From assembly GCA_030609665.1 (NCBI GenBank), contig JAUWBW010000034.1, positions 1 through 12,064 on the forward strand: DNA of 12,064 bases, given 5' to 3'. Below, piece by piece: positions 1 through 6,644 of the stretch. Source of the DNA: Methanosarcinaceae archaeon. Its GTDB lineage: Archaea; Halobacteriota; Methanosarcinia; Methanosarcinales; Methanosarcinaceae. The notes below the pieces were generated by a model. That model searched no databases and was not told where the DNA came from. It saw only the letters and a program-made list of their open reading frames with translations. Each line of letters begins with the position of its first letter. Positions within the stretch are counted from its first letter, which is position 1. Made by a program: the position numbers and the translations under genes.

Positions 1-710
1 CTCATGAAATATGGCCGGCGGAGTGCATACCTGTCCATAAACTTGTGCACGGTACTGATTATTTCCCTGTCAGGCTCGTTGACCGCACCCACTACGAACT
101 GCGTGTCATTCGCACCTACAATACGACCGCCATATCCGACCTTGCGCCTCTGTTTTTTGATCAGGTCGCGCGTCCATTTGAGGCGGGTCAGGATGTCATT
201 ATTGTAATCGAAATTCGGGCATATCTCGGAATAGTTGACAGAACTTGTGGTTTCGGCATTTACCCCGAACTTGTTAGAGTGTTCTGCAATTTCCTCAAGA
301 AGATATTTCGGGGTTCCAGGCATCACTCTTGTGTGTATGTATCCTGTAAATCCCTGACTGCGCAGTAGTTTTGCAACCTCAAGCTGCTTCGCGGCTGTGT
401 TTTCCGCATCACCGATGATGCCTGATGATAGGAACAGACCCTCGATGGCGTTCTTACGATAGAACGACCATGTTATTTTTACAATTTCCTCAGGTGTCAG
501 CGATGCGCGCACAGTGTCACGTTTGTTGCGATTTGGACAATATGCGCACTCACCTGCGCATGAATTGGTGAGCAGGGTCTTGTAGAGCTGGATGCACCTA
601 CCATCGGGTCCAAAGGCGTGACACACTGCGCTTTGGTTGCAACTATCGTATTTGGTGCCTTGTGCAAGAATGCGCATGCGTTCGGTGAGGGTGTGATGCT
701 GCTCGGTCAT
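1..710 (-). CDS. Radical SAM protein, putative DNA modification/repair type (N-terminal 237 residues, cut by window edge)
   Basis: This reading frame is open from an ATG at 710-708 to the left edge, so only the N-terminal part is present. Residues 51-58 read CAGECAYC, the CX3CX2C motif that binds the radical-SAM [4Fe-4S] cluster. Three further cysteines (24, 30, 39) precede it, with 39 in DGRCIQLYKTLLTNSC. The stretches SFYRKNAIEGLFLSSGIIGD (about 82-101) and GYIHTRVMPGTP resemble the family annotated as putative DNA modification/repair radical SAM protein (TIGR03916), usually found beside a uracil-DNA-glycosylase-like partner. That partner would lie beyond the window. The substrate is unknown. 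A TATA box centred about 26 nt before the ATG and the lack of a ribosome binding site suggest a leaderless mRNA. It lies downstream of the mmp16-like gene on the same strand, 218 nt away. The radical SAM call is firm; the subfamily comes from memory of the alignment. Confidence 0.85.
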   Translation of the reverse strand, partial: MTEQHHTLTERMRILAQGTKYDSCNQSAVCHAFGPDGRCIQLYKTLLTNSCAGECAYCPNRNKRDTVRASLTPEEIVKITWSFYRKNAIEGLFLSSGIIGDAENTAAKQLEVAKLLRSQGFTGYIHTRVMPGTPKYLLEEIAEHSNKFGVNAETTSSVNYSEICPNFDYNNDILTRLKWTRDLIKKQRRKVGYGGRIVGANDTQFVVGAVNEPDREIISTVHKFMDRYALRRPYFM

Positions 711-730
711 TTGATGATAGAAGTATCCGT

Positions 731-741
731 AGGTATATAAC
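731..741 (-). promoter_or_regulatory. TATA box of the radical SAM gene (leaderless promoter)
   Basis: On the minus strand this reads GTTATATACCT, preceded by the purine-containing stretch CTCGAG, which could serve as a BRE. Its centre is about 26 nt upstream of the ATG at 710. That is the normal archaeal distance from TATA box to transcription start, so the transcript would begin at or next to the start codon. This is inferred from spacing only. Confidence 0.5.
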
Positions 742-881
742 CTCGAGCCAAGCGGGGTGAAAGTATTCGGCAGGTGCTTAAGCGTATTTTGTTCTCTAAC
801 GTACTTCTTGGAGTGATGTAAATTTCAAAAATTGGTATGACAAAAGATATTAGGAATGGTCAGCGTCGAGCGGGTGCACAC

Positions 882-929
882 ATTTTGATCGGTCGCGCAC
901 ACTCATAGTAAACATTTACCTATCAAAAT
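882..929 (-). terminator. Inverted repeat at the end of the mmp16-like gene, possible terminator
   Basis: ATTTTGAT (882-889) and ATCAAAAT (922-929) form a perfect 8-bp inverted repeat with a 32-nt loop. It starts at the mmp16-like stop codon (931-929). The arms are AT-rich and the loop is long, so it may be a weak terminator or chance. The rest of 711-928 shows no gene. Confidence 0.25.
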
Positions 930-2224
930 CACAAAACAATCCGTTCAATAGGCTCCGTGATCTCGAACTCGCCTAATACGATCTTCCTCTTCAACTCCTC
1001 TGCCGCAGCCGCAGCACGCGCACGGTCGGATTGGCGAACCACTACCGGAATATCTTTTTCCACCACTCCGTCATTGTAGTGTAGGGTGCCAAGATTCGCA
1101 CTAAATGCACTGCCTGCGCAGTTTGTAGTGCAAAGACCGCAGTTGAAGCACAACTTTGCATCATGGACGGCTGCCACATTGTCATTAAGGGTGACAGCAC
1201 CCATGGGGCATGTCTGCTCAACCTCGCACACTTCACATTTGATGCACTTATCTGACCGGTAGGTCACTGTCGCGTCGACATCATCCCACACATCACCATA
1301 GGTAGTATCGCAGATAGGGAGCCTGCCATTGACATCAACGATCGTGAGTTTGAGGTCGCGGTCAAGTTTGGTGATGTTGTCAAGTATATTCTGGTTCAGG
1401 ACTGGAATTGGCACTGCCCATGTCGCAATGACCTCAGGTCCGGCAGATGTCAGGAAACCGCCCATGTATTCGGGAGTCATACCATGCATATCTGCAAAGC
1501 CGGCAAGGTTTGGTTTTTCCGGACTGCTGCGCGTACCTGAACCTGATACAAAACCCTCTGCCCCATTGATCAAAACCCTGGTTCCGATCCCGATAGTTTC
1601 AAGGTCGGGGTCGTTCTTTATCGGGTTCAGTTCACCGCATCCGCAGAAAGTTGCTTCGCCCAGATCTCCCTTGAAATCAACAGCATGGAATATCGAGGGG
1701 ATTGCATCTTTGTCTGGATTTACAAAAGCGAGATAGTTCTTGAACGCATGTCTTGTTGCAAAAAGGCGGGCATGTGGCATTTCCTTGAGTGTGGTTTCTG
1801 TTTTGATGTTCTGTCCTTCAATTGTCTCAACTTCCACTGTGATCACCTTACCCTCAACAAGGTCTTTGAAAAGATGACCTCCGCCATACTTTGGATCAGA
1901 CCTGCTGTGTGCTGTACCATAGACGATCAGATCCAGCACGCCGATGCGCTCGTTCGGGCATGGTCCTACATGTGCAGGCACATCGTTCAGCCAGACGCAT
2001 TTTGCGCGCATGAACTTACCCGGTTCTGCAACGGAAAATGAAAGAACGACATAAGTTCCGCTCATTATGCCGCGGGTTGCGGCAGTCACCACATCGACAG
2101 CGTTAAAATTGATGCGCTCACCGGCTCGTACACGGTTGCATATCTCTTCCGCTGTCAGGACAATGGCTTCATTGTGTTCGATCTTGTCCTGTATTTGTGC
2201 GAATGTTCTTTCTGTAACAGTCAT
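929..2224 (-). CDS. Methanogenesis marker 16-type DUF39 iron-sulfur protein
   Basis: This 431-residue protein fits the putative methanogenesis marker 16 metalloprotein family (TIGR03287): a DUF39/HcyBio domain (about 1-310) followed by a two-cluster ferredoxin domain. Visible landmarks are AKCVWLNDVPAHVGPCPNER (about 74-93), a FCGCGELNP loop near residue 192, and GFVSGSGTRSSPEKPNLAGF. The ferredoxin part has cysteines 327/330/333/339 (CIKCEVCEVEQTCP) and 359/362/365/369 (CFNCGLCTTNC), the classic pattern for two [4Fe-4S] clusters. DUF39 relatives in methanogens take part in sulfide-dependent homocysteine formation from aspartate semialdehyde; whether this member does the same is inference. 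It probably sits in the cytosol, with no signal peptide or membrane helix. No clear ribosome binding site precedes the ATG; a TATA-like element (2301-2310, minus strand) lies about 80 nt upstream. The family call is strong and the exact reaction is not known. Confidence 0.88.
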   Translation of the reverse strand: MTVTERTFAQIQDKIEHNEAIVLTAEEICNRVRAGERINFNAVDVVTAATRGIMSGTYVVLSFSVAEPGKFMRAKCVWLNDVPAHVGPCPNERIGVLDLIVYGTAHSRSDPKYGGGHLFKDLVEGKVITVEVETIEGQNIKTETTLKEMPHARLFATRHAFKNYLAFVNPDKDAIPSIFHAVDFKGDLGEATFCGCGELNPIKNDPDLETIGIGTRVLINGAEGFVSGSGTRSSPEKPNLAGFADMHGMTPEYMGGFLTSAGPEVIATWAVPIPVLNQNILDNITKLDRDLKLTIVDVNGRLPICDTTYGDVWDDVDATVTYRSDKCIKCEVCEVEQTCPMGAVTLNDNVAAVHDAKLCFNCGLCTTNCAGSAFSANLGTLHYNDGVVEKDIPVVVRQSDRARAAAAAEELKRKIVLGEFEITEPIERIVL

Positions 2225-2374
2225 GCTTACAATAATGGCGTGTTCCTATTTGAAAATGAGGGTAATGCAGTCGCACGGACGCTCAGCCAGGCAATTCGTG
2301 TTTATAATTTCGATTCGATACACTAGGACATTGCCGAAAATTGATAGATTATTTTTGGATGAATACCTCAAATT

Positions 2375-2683
2375 TCACATCCTGTACCGGAATTTTCTTC
2401 TGGCATCCATGGCGTTTTCCATCTCTGATCTTTTGAGTTCTTTATTTATGCACTTGAGTATCTTTCGATGATGAAGGTAGCGCCATGTTGAAAATATGAA
2501 TACAACCAAAACAGCAACGATCCGCAGATCATTATCAACAATAGTTCCCCATGTGGCGATTTTTACAAACAATACAGTCATCAGCAATGAAACAAATACT
2601 ACGGTAAGATACTGGTTAGCAGTTCGCTCACATATTTTTTTATGACGTTCCAGTGTTAGAGTTTTCCTGATGCCACCCATCAA
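2375..2683 (-). CDS. Small two-helix membrane protein of unknown function
   Basis: I do not recognise the family of this 102-residue protein. A basic N-terminus (MMGGIRKTLTLERHKKICER) is followed by two hydrophobic segments at about 26-46 (YLTVVFVSLLMTVLFVKIA) and 53-70 (LRIVAVLVVFIFSTW), and then a charged C-terminal tail rich in Lys, Arg and Glu. This predicts a hairpin membrane protein with both ends in the cytoplasm. The start is double (ATG ATG at 2683-2678), with GGGGTGG four to seven nt upstream as a likely ribosome binding site. It is divergent from the zinc-finger gene, with 115 nt between the two starts. It lies 150 nt upstream of the mmp16-like gene on the same strand, so it is probably a separate unit. 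That it is a real gene rests on the coherent membrane topology and the ribosome binding site. Confidence 0.6.
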   Translation of the reverse strand: MMGGIRKTLTLERHKKICERTANQYLTVVFVSLLMTVLFVKIATWGTIVDNDLRIVAVLVVFIFSTWRYLHHRKILKCINKELKRSEMENAMDARRKFRYRM

Positions 2684-2798
2684 TCCACCCCGTCAACAAT
2701 TTAATTATTTACATAATATATTATACTCAATTAAATTAATACTTATTGATGCGGTTAACTATTTAGGGGTTAGGATCAATCATGTGACCAGAGAGAAC
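2684..2798. promoter_or_regulatory. Divergent AT-rich promoter region
   Basis: This 115-bp spacer separates two divergent starts and is very AT-rich between 2698 and 2750. AATATATTATAC (2715-2726) is a plausible TATA box for the plus-strand zinc-finger gene, giving a leader of about 50 nt. Its reverse complement is also TATA-like and could serve the minus-strand membrane gene. Which strand uses it cannot be decided by eye. Confidence 0.4.
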
Positions 2799-3452
2799 AT
2801 GAAACAAGAAATTGAAGTAGTATGTCCTTCATGCTCGCCGAAAACACCGGTATTGCATGAGGTATTGAAGTCGGGTCAGAATCCTGTTGTAAAATGCAAG
2901 GAATGCGAACACGTACACCCCACAAAGATCGAGAATAAAAAACCGGTCAATATAAGGGTAGTCGTAAGTAAGGCGGACGAGTCATTTAAGCGAAGCATAC
3001 AACTTGATCCGGATCAGGTTGTGTATGAGGATGATGAATTAATTGTTGAAGACGAGTCGGAAGATGAAGTATATCCCATTATTGTCACATCCATCGAGTC
3101 AAATGAGAAACGTGTCGACGGTACAAAAGCCGGGGATATTGACACGATATGGGGCAGGAGCATTGATGAGGTCATTGTGAAGGTAGCGATCAAAAACGGC
3201 AGTAAAACAGAATCGTTCAACAAACGTGTGCCCGGTGGATATGATTTTGTTGTTGGTGATGAGGGTGATGTGCAGGGTAAAAAGTTTATAATAACCCACA
3301 TCAAGATACGAAATGGTGAGTTCTGTTCAAGTAAAGGTGAAACTGTCGAGGCAAAACACATAAAGCGCTTGTATGCAACACCTGTTAAAGTAAGAGCATG
3401 GGGAGAAGGTAAATCGGCATGGAGTTTGGGGAGAAAAGCGCGAAACTGGTAG
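2799..3452 (+). CDS. HVO_0476-type zinc-finger protein
   Basis: This 217-residue protein begins with a zinc ribbon: CPSC at 9-12 and CKEC at 33-36, four cysteines fit to bind one zinc. An acidic, mostly beta-rich body follows (for example VYEDDELIVEDESEDEVYPI), then a basic end. The arrangement matches the archaeal family named after Haloferax HVO_0476, whose function is unknown. I chose the ATG at 2799 because the zinc ribbon starts right after it; an in-frame ATG at 2670 would add 43 residues encoded by AT-rich promoter sequence and would overlap the divergent gene. The last 34 nt overlap the start of pcm, so the two are co-transcribed and probably translationally coupled. From memory, the same pairing occurs in other archaea, which points to a linked role, perhaps in protein quality control. 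That link is inference. Confidence 0.8.
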   Translation: MKQEIEVVCPSCSPKTPVLHEVLKSGQNPVVKCKECEHVHPTKIENKKPVNIRVVVSKADESFKRSIQLDPDQVVYEDDELIVEDESEDEVYPIIVTSIESNEKRVDGTKAGDIDTIWGRSIDEVIVKVAIKNGSKTESFNKRVPGGYDFVVGDEGDVQGKKFIITHIKIRNGEFCSSKGETVEAKHIKRLYATPVKVRAWGEGKSAWSLGRKARNW

Positions 3453-4066
3453 ATTACCTGAGGTTTCAAGGGATTGGGGAGAAAGTACTTGATGCGATGC
3501 TGCGAGTTCCGCGGCATCTTTTTGTTCCCCCGAATGTTCGTGAAGAAGCATATATCGACACTCCGTTGCCGATAGGATATAGCCAGACTATCTCTGCACC
3601 GCATATGGTCGCTATTATGTGCGACCTTCTTGACTTGCGAGTGGGTCAAAGTGTACTTGAGGTTGGCACAGGTTCGGGGTATAACGCTGCTGTGATGGCA
3701 GAACTTGTAGGGAGCACGGGGCATGTGTATTCCGTGGAACGCATAGCGCCGCTGGCTGAGTTTGCGAAAAAGAACCTTATGGATGTTGGATGTGCAAATG
3801 TCACCGTAATGCTTGAAGACGGGTCCGGCGGCGATTTTCCGCATTCACCTTATGACCGTATTTGTGTCACCTGCACCGCACCCGATATTCCACAACCCCT
3901 TATCGAGCAACTAAAACCCGGTGGATTGATGGTCATACCTGTGGGAGTCGCTTTCCAGCAGTTATATCTTGTGAAAAAAGATGCAGACGGAACAGTCCAT
4001 AAGGATATAAAAGGCGGGGTCGTGTTCGTGCCGCTTATTGGCAGGTATGGATTTAGTGACGGCTGA
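3419..4066 (+). CDS. pcm: Protein-L-isoaspartate O-methyltransferase
   Basis: Pcm methylates L-isoaspartyl residues that form when Asn or Asp ages, using S-adenosylmethionine, and so starts repair of damaged proteins in the cytosol. The 215-residue length is typical. Visible motifs are RVPRHLFVPPNVREEAYIDT (29-48), the substrate-side QTISAPHMVA (56-65), SAM-binding motif I EVGTGSGYN (81-89), the acidic ribose contact in YSVERI, and LKPGGLMVIPVG in the later Rossmann strands. The start is supported by GGAGAAGGT about ten nt upstream, inside the preceding gene. The two genes overlap by 34 nt in different frames. Downstream, AATGTGTC (4066-4073) and GACACATT (4103-4110) form an inverted repeat that begins at the stop codon and may help end the transcript. 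Nothing is missing from the catalytic core. Confidence 0.96.
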   Translation: MEFGEKSAKLVDYLRFQGIGEKVLDAMLRVPRHLFVPPNVREEAYIDTPLPIGYSQTISAPHMVAIMCDLLDLRVGQSVLEVGTGSGYNAAVMAELVGSTGHVYSVERIAPLAEFAKKNLMDVGCANVTVMLEDGSGGDFPHSPYDRICVTCTAPDIPQPLIEQLKPGGLMVIPVGVAFQQLYLVKKDADGTVHKDIKGGVVFVPLIGRYGFSDG

Positions 4067-4170
4067 ATGTGTCCATTGGTCTAAGTGACTTTTAAATTTA
4101 TTGACACATTTGGTCAAGGGAAAACGCTAACAACAGAGGTTATAAAAAAGTTCAACAGTTAGGAAATAGG

Positions 4171-4310
4171 TTTATGAGACTGTCGGAAAAGTCCATATTT
4201 CGAGGCATTTCAACTTATCCAATAAATGCAGCACAACGCAGCATAGCGTTTTACTTACTAATATTGGTTTAAATGTTTCAATTTCACCACTTTTCCGACA
4301 GTCTCTTTAT
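4171..4310. mobile_element. MITE-like element, 130 bp, with 17-bp TIRs and 5-bp TTTAT target duplication
   Basis: GAGACTGTCGGAAAAGT (4176-4192) and its exact reverse complement (4289-4305) form perfect 17-bp terminal inverted repeats. They are flanked by the direct repeat TTTAT at 4171-4175 and 4306-4310. The next 30 or so bases inside each end are also similar as imperfect inverted repeats (GGCATTTCAAC against AACATTTAAAC). The core has no open frame of useful length and holds a small hairpin, AACGC/GCGTT (4235-4250). Short length, inverted ends, target duplication and no transposase are the definition of a MITE. It must have been moved in trans by an insertion sequence with matching ends, not present here and not assigned to a family. 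It sits between two convergent transcription units and disrupts no gene. Confidence 0.85.
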
Positions 4311-4349
4311 CTTTCAAAGTCAGGTACTACGAAAAAAGAGATTATTCCT

Positions 4350-4625
4350 TCACGCAACATACAATGCGCACAGGCATGCTCCGCGCTTTTCGATATCCTT
4401 GTCACGATGTGAGCACGGGCAGATAAGTACCTTATCCTTATCCTTGTCGCCGGTCGTAGGTCTACACCCACAATATGGTTCACCCTTCTCACGCTTATTG
4501 TTGGCGATAGCCTTGATCGCGGTCACAACAATATCGTAATCGGGATTTAGTTTGTATCCACTTTCCTCTGCATTCTTCTTTGCCGATTCATATATTTCTG
4601 TTTCAATGTCGTTTGAAAAATCCAC
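4350..4625 (-). CDS. Ferredoxin:thioredoxin reductase catalytic-subunit-like disulfide reductase
   Basis: This 91-residue protein has three Cys-X-Cys pairs: C52/C54, C69/C71 and C84/C86. They fit the FtrB pattern in which four cysteines hold a [4Fe-4S] cluster and two (here C54 and C86 by position) form the redox-active disulfide. YCGCRPTTG, ICPCSHRDKDIE and CLCALYV are the landmarks. The family passes electrons from ferredoxin to thioredoxin or protein disulfides. Two variations stand out: the first CPC is CGC and the usual CHC is CLC, so the His thought to touch the active disulfide is absent. The start is GTG (4625-4623), backed by AAGGAGTGAT on the minus strand at about 4630-4639. It is the last gene of a minus-strand operon, 48 nt after fprA. 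A T6 run (4337-4332) 12 nt after the stop may help termination. Confidence 0.82.
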   Translation of the reverse strand: MDFSNDIETEIYESAKKNAEESGYKLNPDYDIVVTAIKAIANNKREKGEPYCGCRPTTGDKDKDKVLICPCSHRDKDIEKRGACLCALYVA

Positions 4626-4673
4626 CTATATCACTCCTTATCTTTGTTGTTTACTGGTTCTATACGATAAGCG

Positions 4674-5879
4674 TCATTTCCCCTCTACCACATCTGCAAG
4701 CCTGCCACCTATCTCGCGGCACGCTTTCAAATCGTCCTCATCAGGTCTGAACTTCACCTGCAAACCCGGTTCCATAATCTCAAACCCTGCAGTCTCCAAT
4801 TCCTTTTCAACCGCTTTCACAGCCCCACCACCCCATCCGAATGAGCCAAACGCAACCGCCTTTTTACCTTTTGGTCGCAGTCCCTTAAGATATGCCAAAA
4901 ATCCAGCAACCGGTGGGTACATTCCATTATTAAGCGTAGGTGAACCAACAGCAATTACCGGTGCCTGAAGTACCTCTTTTATGATCGCACTCCAGTCATT
5001 CTTTCGCAAGTTCAGGAGTTTTACCTCCACGCCGGTAGCACTTATGCCATCCAACATCGCCTTTGCCATCCGCTCAGTGCTTTTCCACATCGTATCGTAG
5101 ATGATCAGAACCTTTGGCACGGTCTCGGCATTTGCCCACCGCCCATAAGCAGCGATTATCTGTGCAGGATCCTTTCGCCATATCACACCATGACATGGTG
5201 CGATCATGTCAATCCCAATACCAAGTTGCTCTACCGTATCCACATACTTGAGTACCTGTGAGCCGAACGGCATCAGGATATTTGCATAATATTCAGCGGC
5301 ATCGTCCATCACATCACCTACTTCATCATTGAACCGATGTGACGAAGCAATATGCTGTCCAAATGCATCATTTGAAAGGAGTATCTTATCCTCTTTGATG
5401 TATGTGTGCATGCTGTCAGGCCAGTGCAGCATTGTGGCTTCAATGAACATCAAGGTCCTGGCACCAAGGTTCAGCTCACTACCTGTTTCAACAACCTCAA
5501 AATTCCAGTCCTTGCATCCTATACCACTATAATGTTGACATAACCCATCCCTGCCTCGTTTTGTTGCAATGACCTTAGCATTTGGAATTAGTCTCATAAG
5601 TACAGGCAAAGAACCTGAATGATCCATTTCCACATGGTTCGATATTACATAATCAATCCGTGTAGGATCGATTATCTTTTGGATATGTTTGATCAGCTCT
5701 CCTGCAAAATGTGATTTCACAGTATCCACAAGTGCGATCTTCTCATCTACGATCAGATAAGCATTATATGTAGTCCCCTTTGGCGTCACATAACCATGAA
5801 AATCACGGATGTTCCAGTCAACCACTCCTACCCAGTAAACCCCTTTAGCCAATTCTACCGGACTATATTCGTTATCCAC
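4674..5879 (-). CDS. fprA: Flavodiiron protein FprA (F420H2 oxidase type)
   Basis: This 401-residue A-type flavodiiron protein has a metallo-beta-lactamase-like diiron domain (about 1-250) and a flavodoxin domain (about 255-395). Diiron ligands are visible as H82-x-E84-x-D86-H87, H152 (LHWPDS), D171 (SNDAFGQH) and H230 (PCHGVIW), with the family's usual spacing. FMN loops are YDTMWKSTERMA, SPTLNNGMYPP and SFGWGGGAVK. In methanogens FprA reduces O2 to water with electrons from F420H2, and some relatives reduce NO. It is cytosolic. The start is GTG (5879-5877): AGGAGG (minus strand, 5893-5888) lies eight nt upstream, while the nearby ATG at 5886-5884 is in another frame and soon stops. The gene lies 33 nt after the ferritin-like gene in the same operon. 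No rubredoxin domain is attached, as in other archaeal members. Confidence 0.95.
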   Translation of the reverse strand: MDNEYSPVELAKGVYWVGVVDWNIRDFHGYVTPKGTTYNAYLIVDEKIALVDTVKSHFAGELIKHIQKIIDPTRIDYVISNHVEMDHSGSLPVLMRLIPNAKVIATKRGRDGLCQHYSGIGCKDWNFEVVETGSELNLGARTLMFIEATMLHWPDSMHTYIKEDKILLSNDAFGQHIASSHRFNDEVGDVMDDAAEYYANILMPFGSQVLKYVDTVEQLGIGIDMIAPCHGVIWRKDPAQIIAAYGRWANAETVPKVLIIYDTMWKSTERMAKAMLDGISATGVEVKLLNLRKNDWSAIIKEVLQAPVIAVGSPTLNNGMYPPVAGFLAYLKGLRPKGKKAVAFGSFGWGGGAVKAVEKELETAGFEIMEPGLQVKFRPDEDDLKACREIGGRLADVVEGK

Positions 5880-5887
5880 ACCCCATT

Positions 5888-5893
5888 CCTCCT
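5888..5893 (-). promoter_or_regulatory. Ribosome binding site fixing the GTG start of fprA
   Basis: AGGAGG on the minus strand lies eight nt before GTG at 5879. It decides in favour of GTG over any ATG nearby. Confidence 0.75.
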
Positions 5894-5912
5894 AATATGA
5901 ACATTGATTAAT

Positions 5913-6401
5913 TTATGTCTGCATCCGAAATTGTGTAGACTCTTCAAGGAACCCATCTATGAGTTCATAATGCCCCCGTTCAAAAGATGCCAGTTTATCG
6001 AAGAACCCGCGCTGCTTTTCATTTTCAGCACGTTTTGAAAGTTCGGTATAAAAATACTCACTTTTTCGCTCAAGACGGAGCGCTGCCAAAAGCACACCAA
6101 TCTCTCCCAAACGGTCATCAATGAACTCCATAGAAAATGATGTTTTAAAATCCGGGGCATTGGATTTGACATCCGGCACCGTTTTGTCCTTTCTATATTG
6201 TCTCAGGTAGTCGGCATGCCTGCTTTCTTCCCTTACCAGATAATTGTATAATCCAATCGTTTCCACGCTTTTGATAGTAGATGCCTTTTCAAGATAGAAC
6301 TCCCTGCCCTGCTCTTCCATAGAAACTGCCATCTCAAGCACATTGTCCAACGTCTCAAGTTCTTCAAGAGTAACTGATATCTCTTTTAGTACATCATTCA
6401 T
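5913..6401 (-). CDS. Ferritin-like/rubrerythrin-type diiron protein
   Basis: This 162-residue, largely helical protein belongs to the ferritin-like superfamily (COG1633/rubrerythrin type). Carboxylate-bridged diiron ligands show as two repeats: E29/E30 in SMEEQGREFYLE with the ExxH of REESRHADYL (E59, H62), then RLERKSEYFYTEL with the ExxH of SFERGHYELIDGF near the end. Members reduce peroxide, or oxidise and store iron. This one has no C-terminal rubredoxin (no CxxC pairs), so it needs a separate electron donor, perhaps the neighbouring flavoprotein system. It is cytosolic. The ATG at 6401-6399 has GGGGGT a few nt upstream as a modest ribosome binding site. The gene lies 19 nt after the DUF2892 gene and 33 nt before fprA, so it is inside the operon. 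The exact activity cannot be read from the sequence. Confidence 0.87.
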   Translation of the reverse strand: MNDVLKEISVTLEELETLDNVLEMAVSMEEQGREFYLEKASTIKSVETIGLYNYLVREESRHADYLRQYRKDKTVPDVKSNAPDFKTSFSMEFIDDRLGEIGVLLAALRLERKSEYFYTELSKRAENEKQRGFFDKLASFERGHYELIDGFLEESTQFRMQT

Positions 6402-6420
6402 ACTTGACCCCCATTTTGCT

Positions 6421-6633
6421 CTATTTGGTTTTTATTTTACAGGTATTGATCCCTGCAAGAGTATAAAGTTGACAATGTCCGGTCGCTCCGGTAACCAGCA
6501 TGATCAAACCAACAGTTGCAATAACATAAGTCAAAATACCTGCAGTCACGATCTGGGCAAAACCCACGTATATAAGTACAAGTCCAAATACGATCCTGAC
6601 TACCCTATCAACGGTTCCTTCACTCGTTTCCAC
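6421..6633 (-). CDS. DUF2892 (YgaP-type) small inner-membrane protein
   Basis: This 70-residue protein opens with EGTVDRVVRIVFGLVLIYVG, has two hydrophobic helices (about 11-30 and 33-53), and ends TGATGHCQLYTLAGINTCK. That is the DUF2892 pattern: TGxxGxCxLYxLxGI, with two conserved cysteines. In other proteins this domain anchors a sulfur-handling rhodanese in the membrane; here it stands alone and its role is unknown. The start is GTG at 6633-6631, four nt after a perfect GGAGGTG (minus strand, 6644-6638). A longer frame starting at 6735 would add 34 residues not seen in the family, so I reject it. It is the first gene of the minus-strand stress operon. A palindromic GGTTATAACC (6663-6672) just upstream may act as the TATA element or as an operator. 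Confidence 0.85.
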   Translation of the reverse strand: METSEGTVDRVVRIVFGLVLIYVGFAQIVTAGILTYVIATVGLIMLVTGATGHCQLYTLAGINTCKIKTK

Positions 6634-6637
6634 GATA

Positions 6638-6644
6638 CACCTCC
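6638..6644 (-). promoter_or_regulatory. Strong ribosome binding site deciding the DUF2892 start
   Basis: GGAGGTG on the minus strand is a perfect match to the archaeal anti-Shine-Dalgarno sequence. With four nt spacing it selects GTG at 6633 rather than the upstream ATG at 6735. Confidence 0.8.

Noticed and set aside
1329..1736. A 135-residue plus-strand frame within the mmp16-like gene
   Set aside because: It lies wholly antisense to a strongly supported gene with ferredoxin motifs and shows no domain of its own.
2670..2798. Longer N-terminus for the zinc-finger protein from an ATG at 2670
   Set aside because: The extra 43 residues are encoded by AT-rich promoter-like DNA, overlap the start of the divergent gene, and precede the zinc ribbon, which begins naturally after the ATG at 2799.
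3014..3844. A 276-residue minus-strand frame across the zinc-finger and pcm genes
   Set aside because: It is antisense to two well-supported genes, has no family features or ribosome binding site, and has low-complexity Ser/Thr runs typical of a shadow frame.
4273..4539. A plus-strand frame running from the MITE into the FTR-like gene
   Set aside because: It is antisense to the cysteine-motif-bearing FTR-like gene and begins inside the transposable element.
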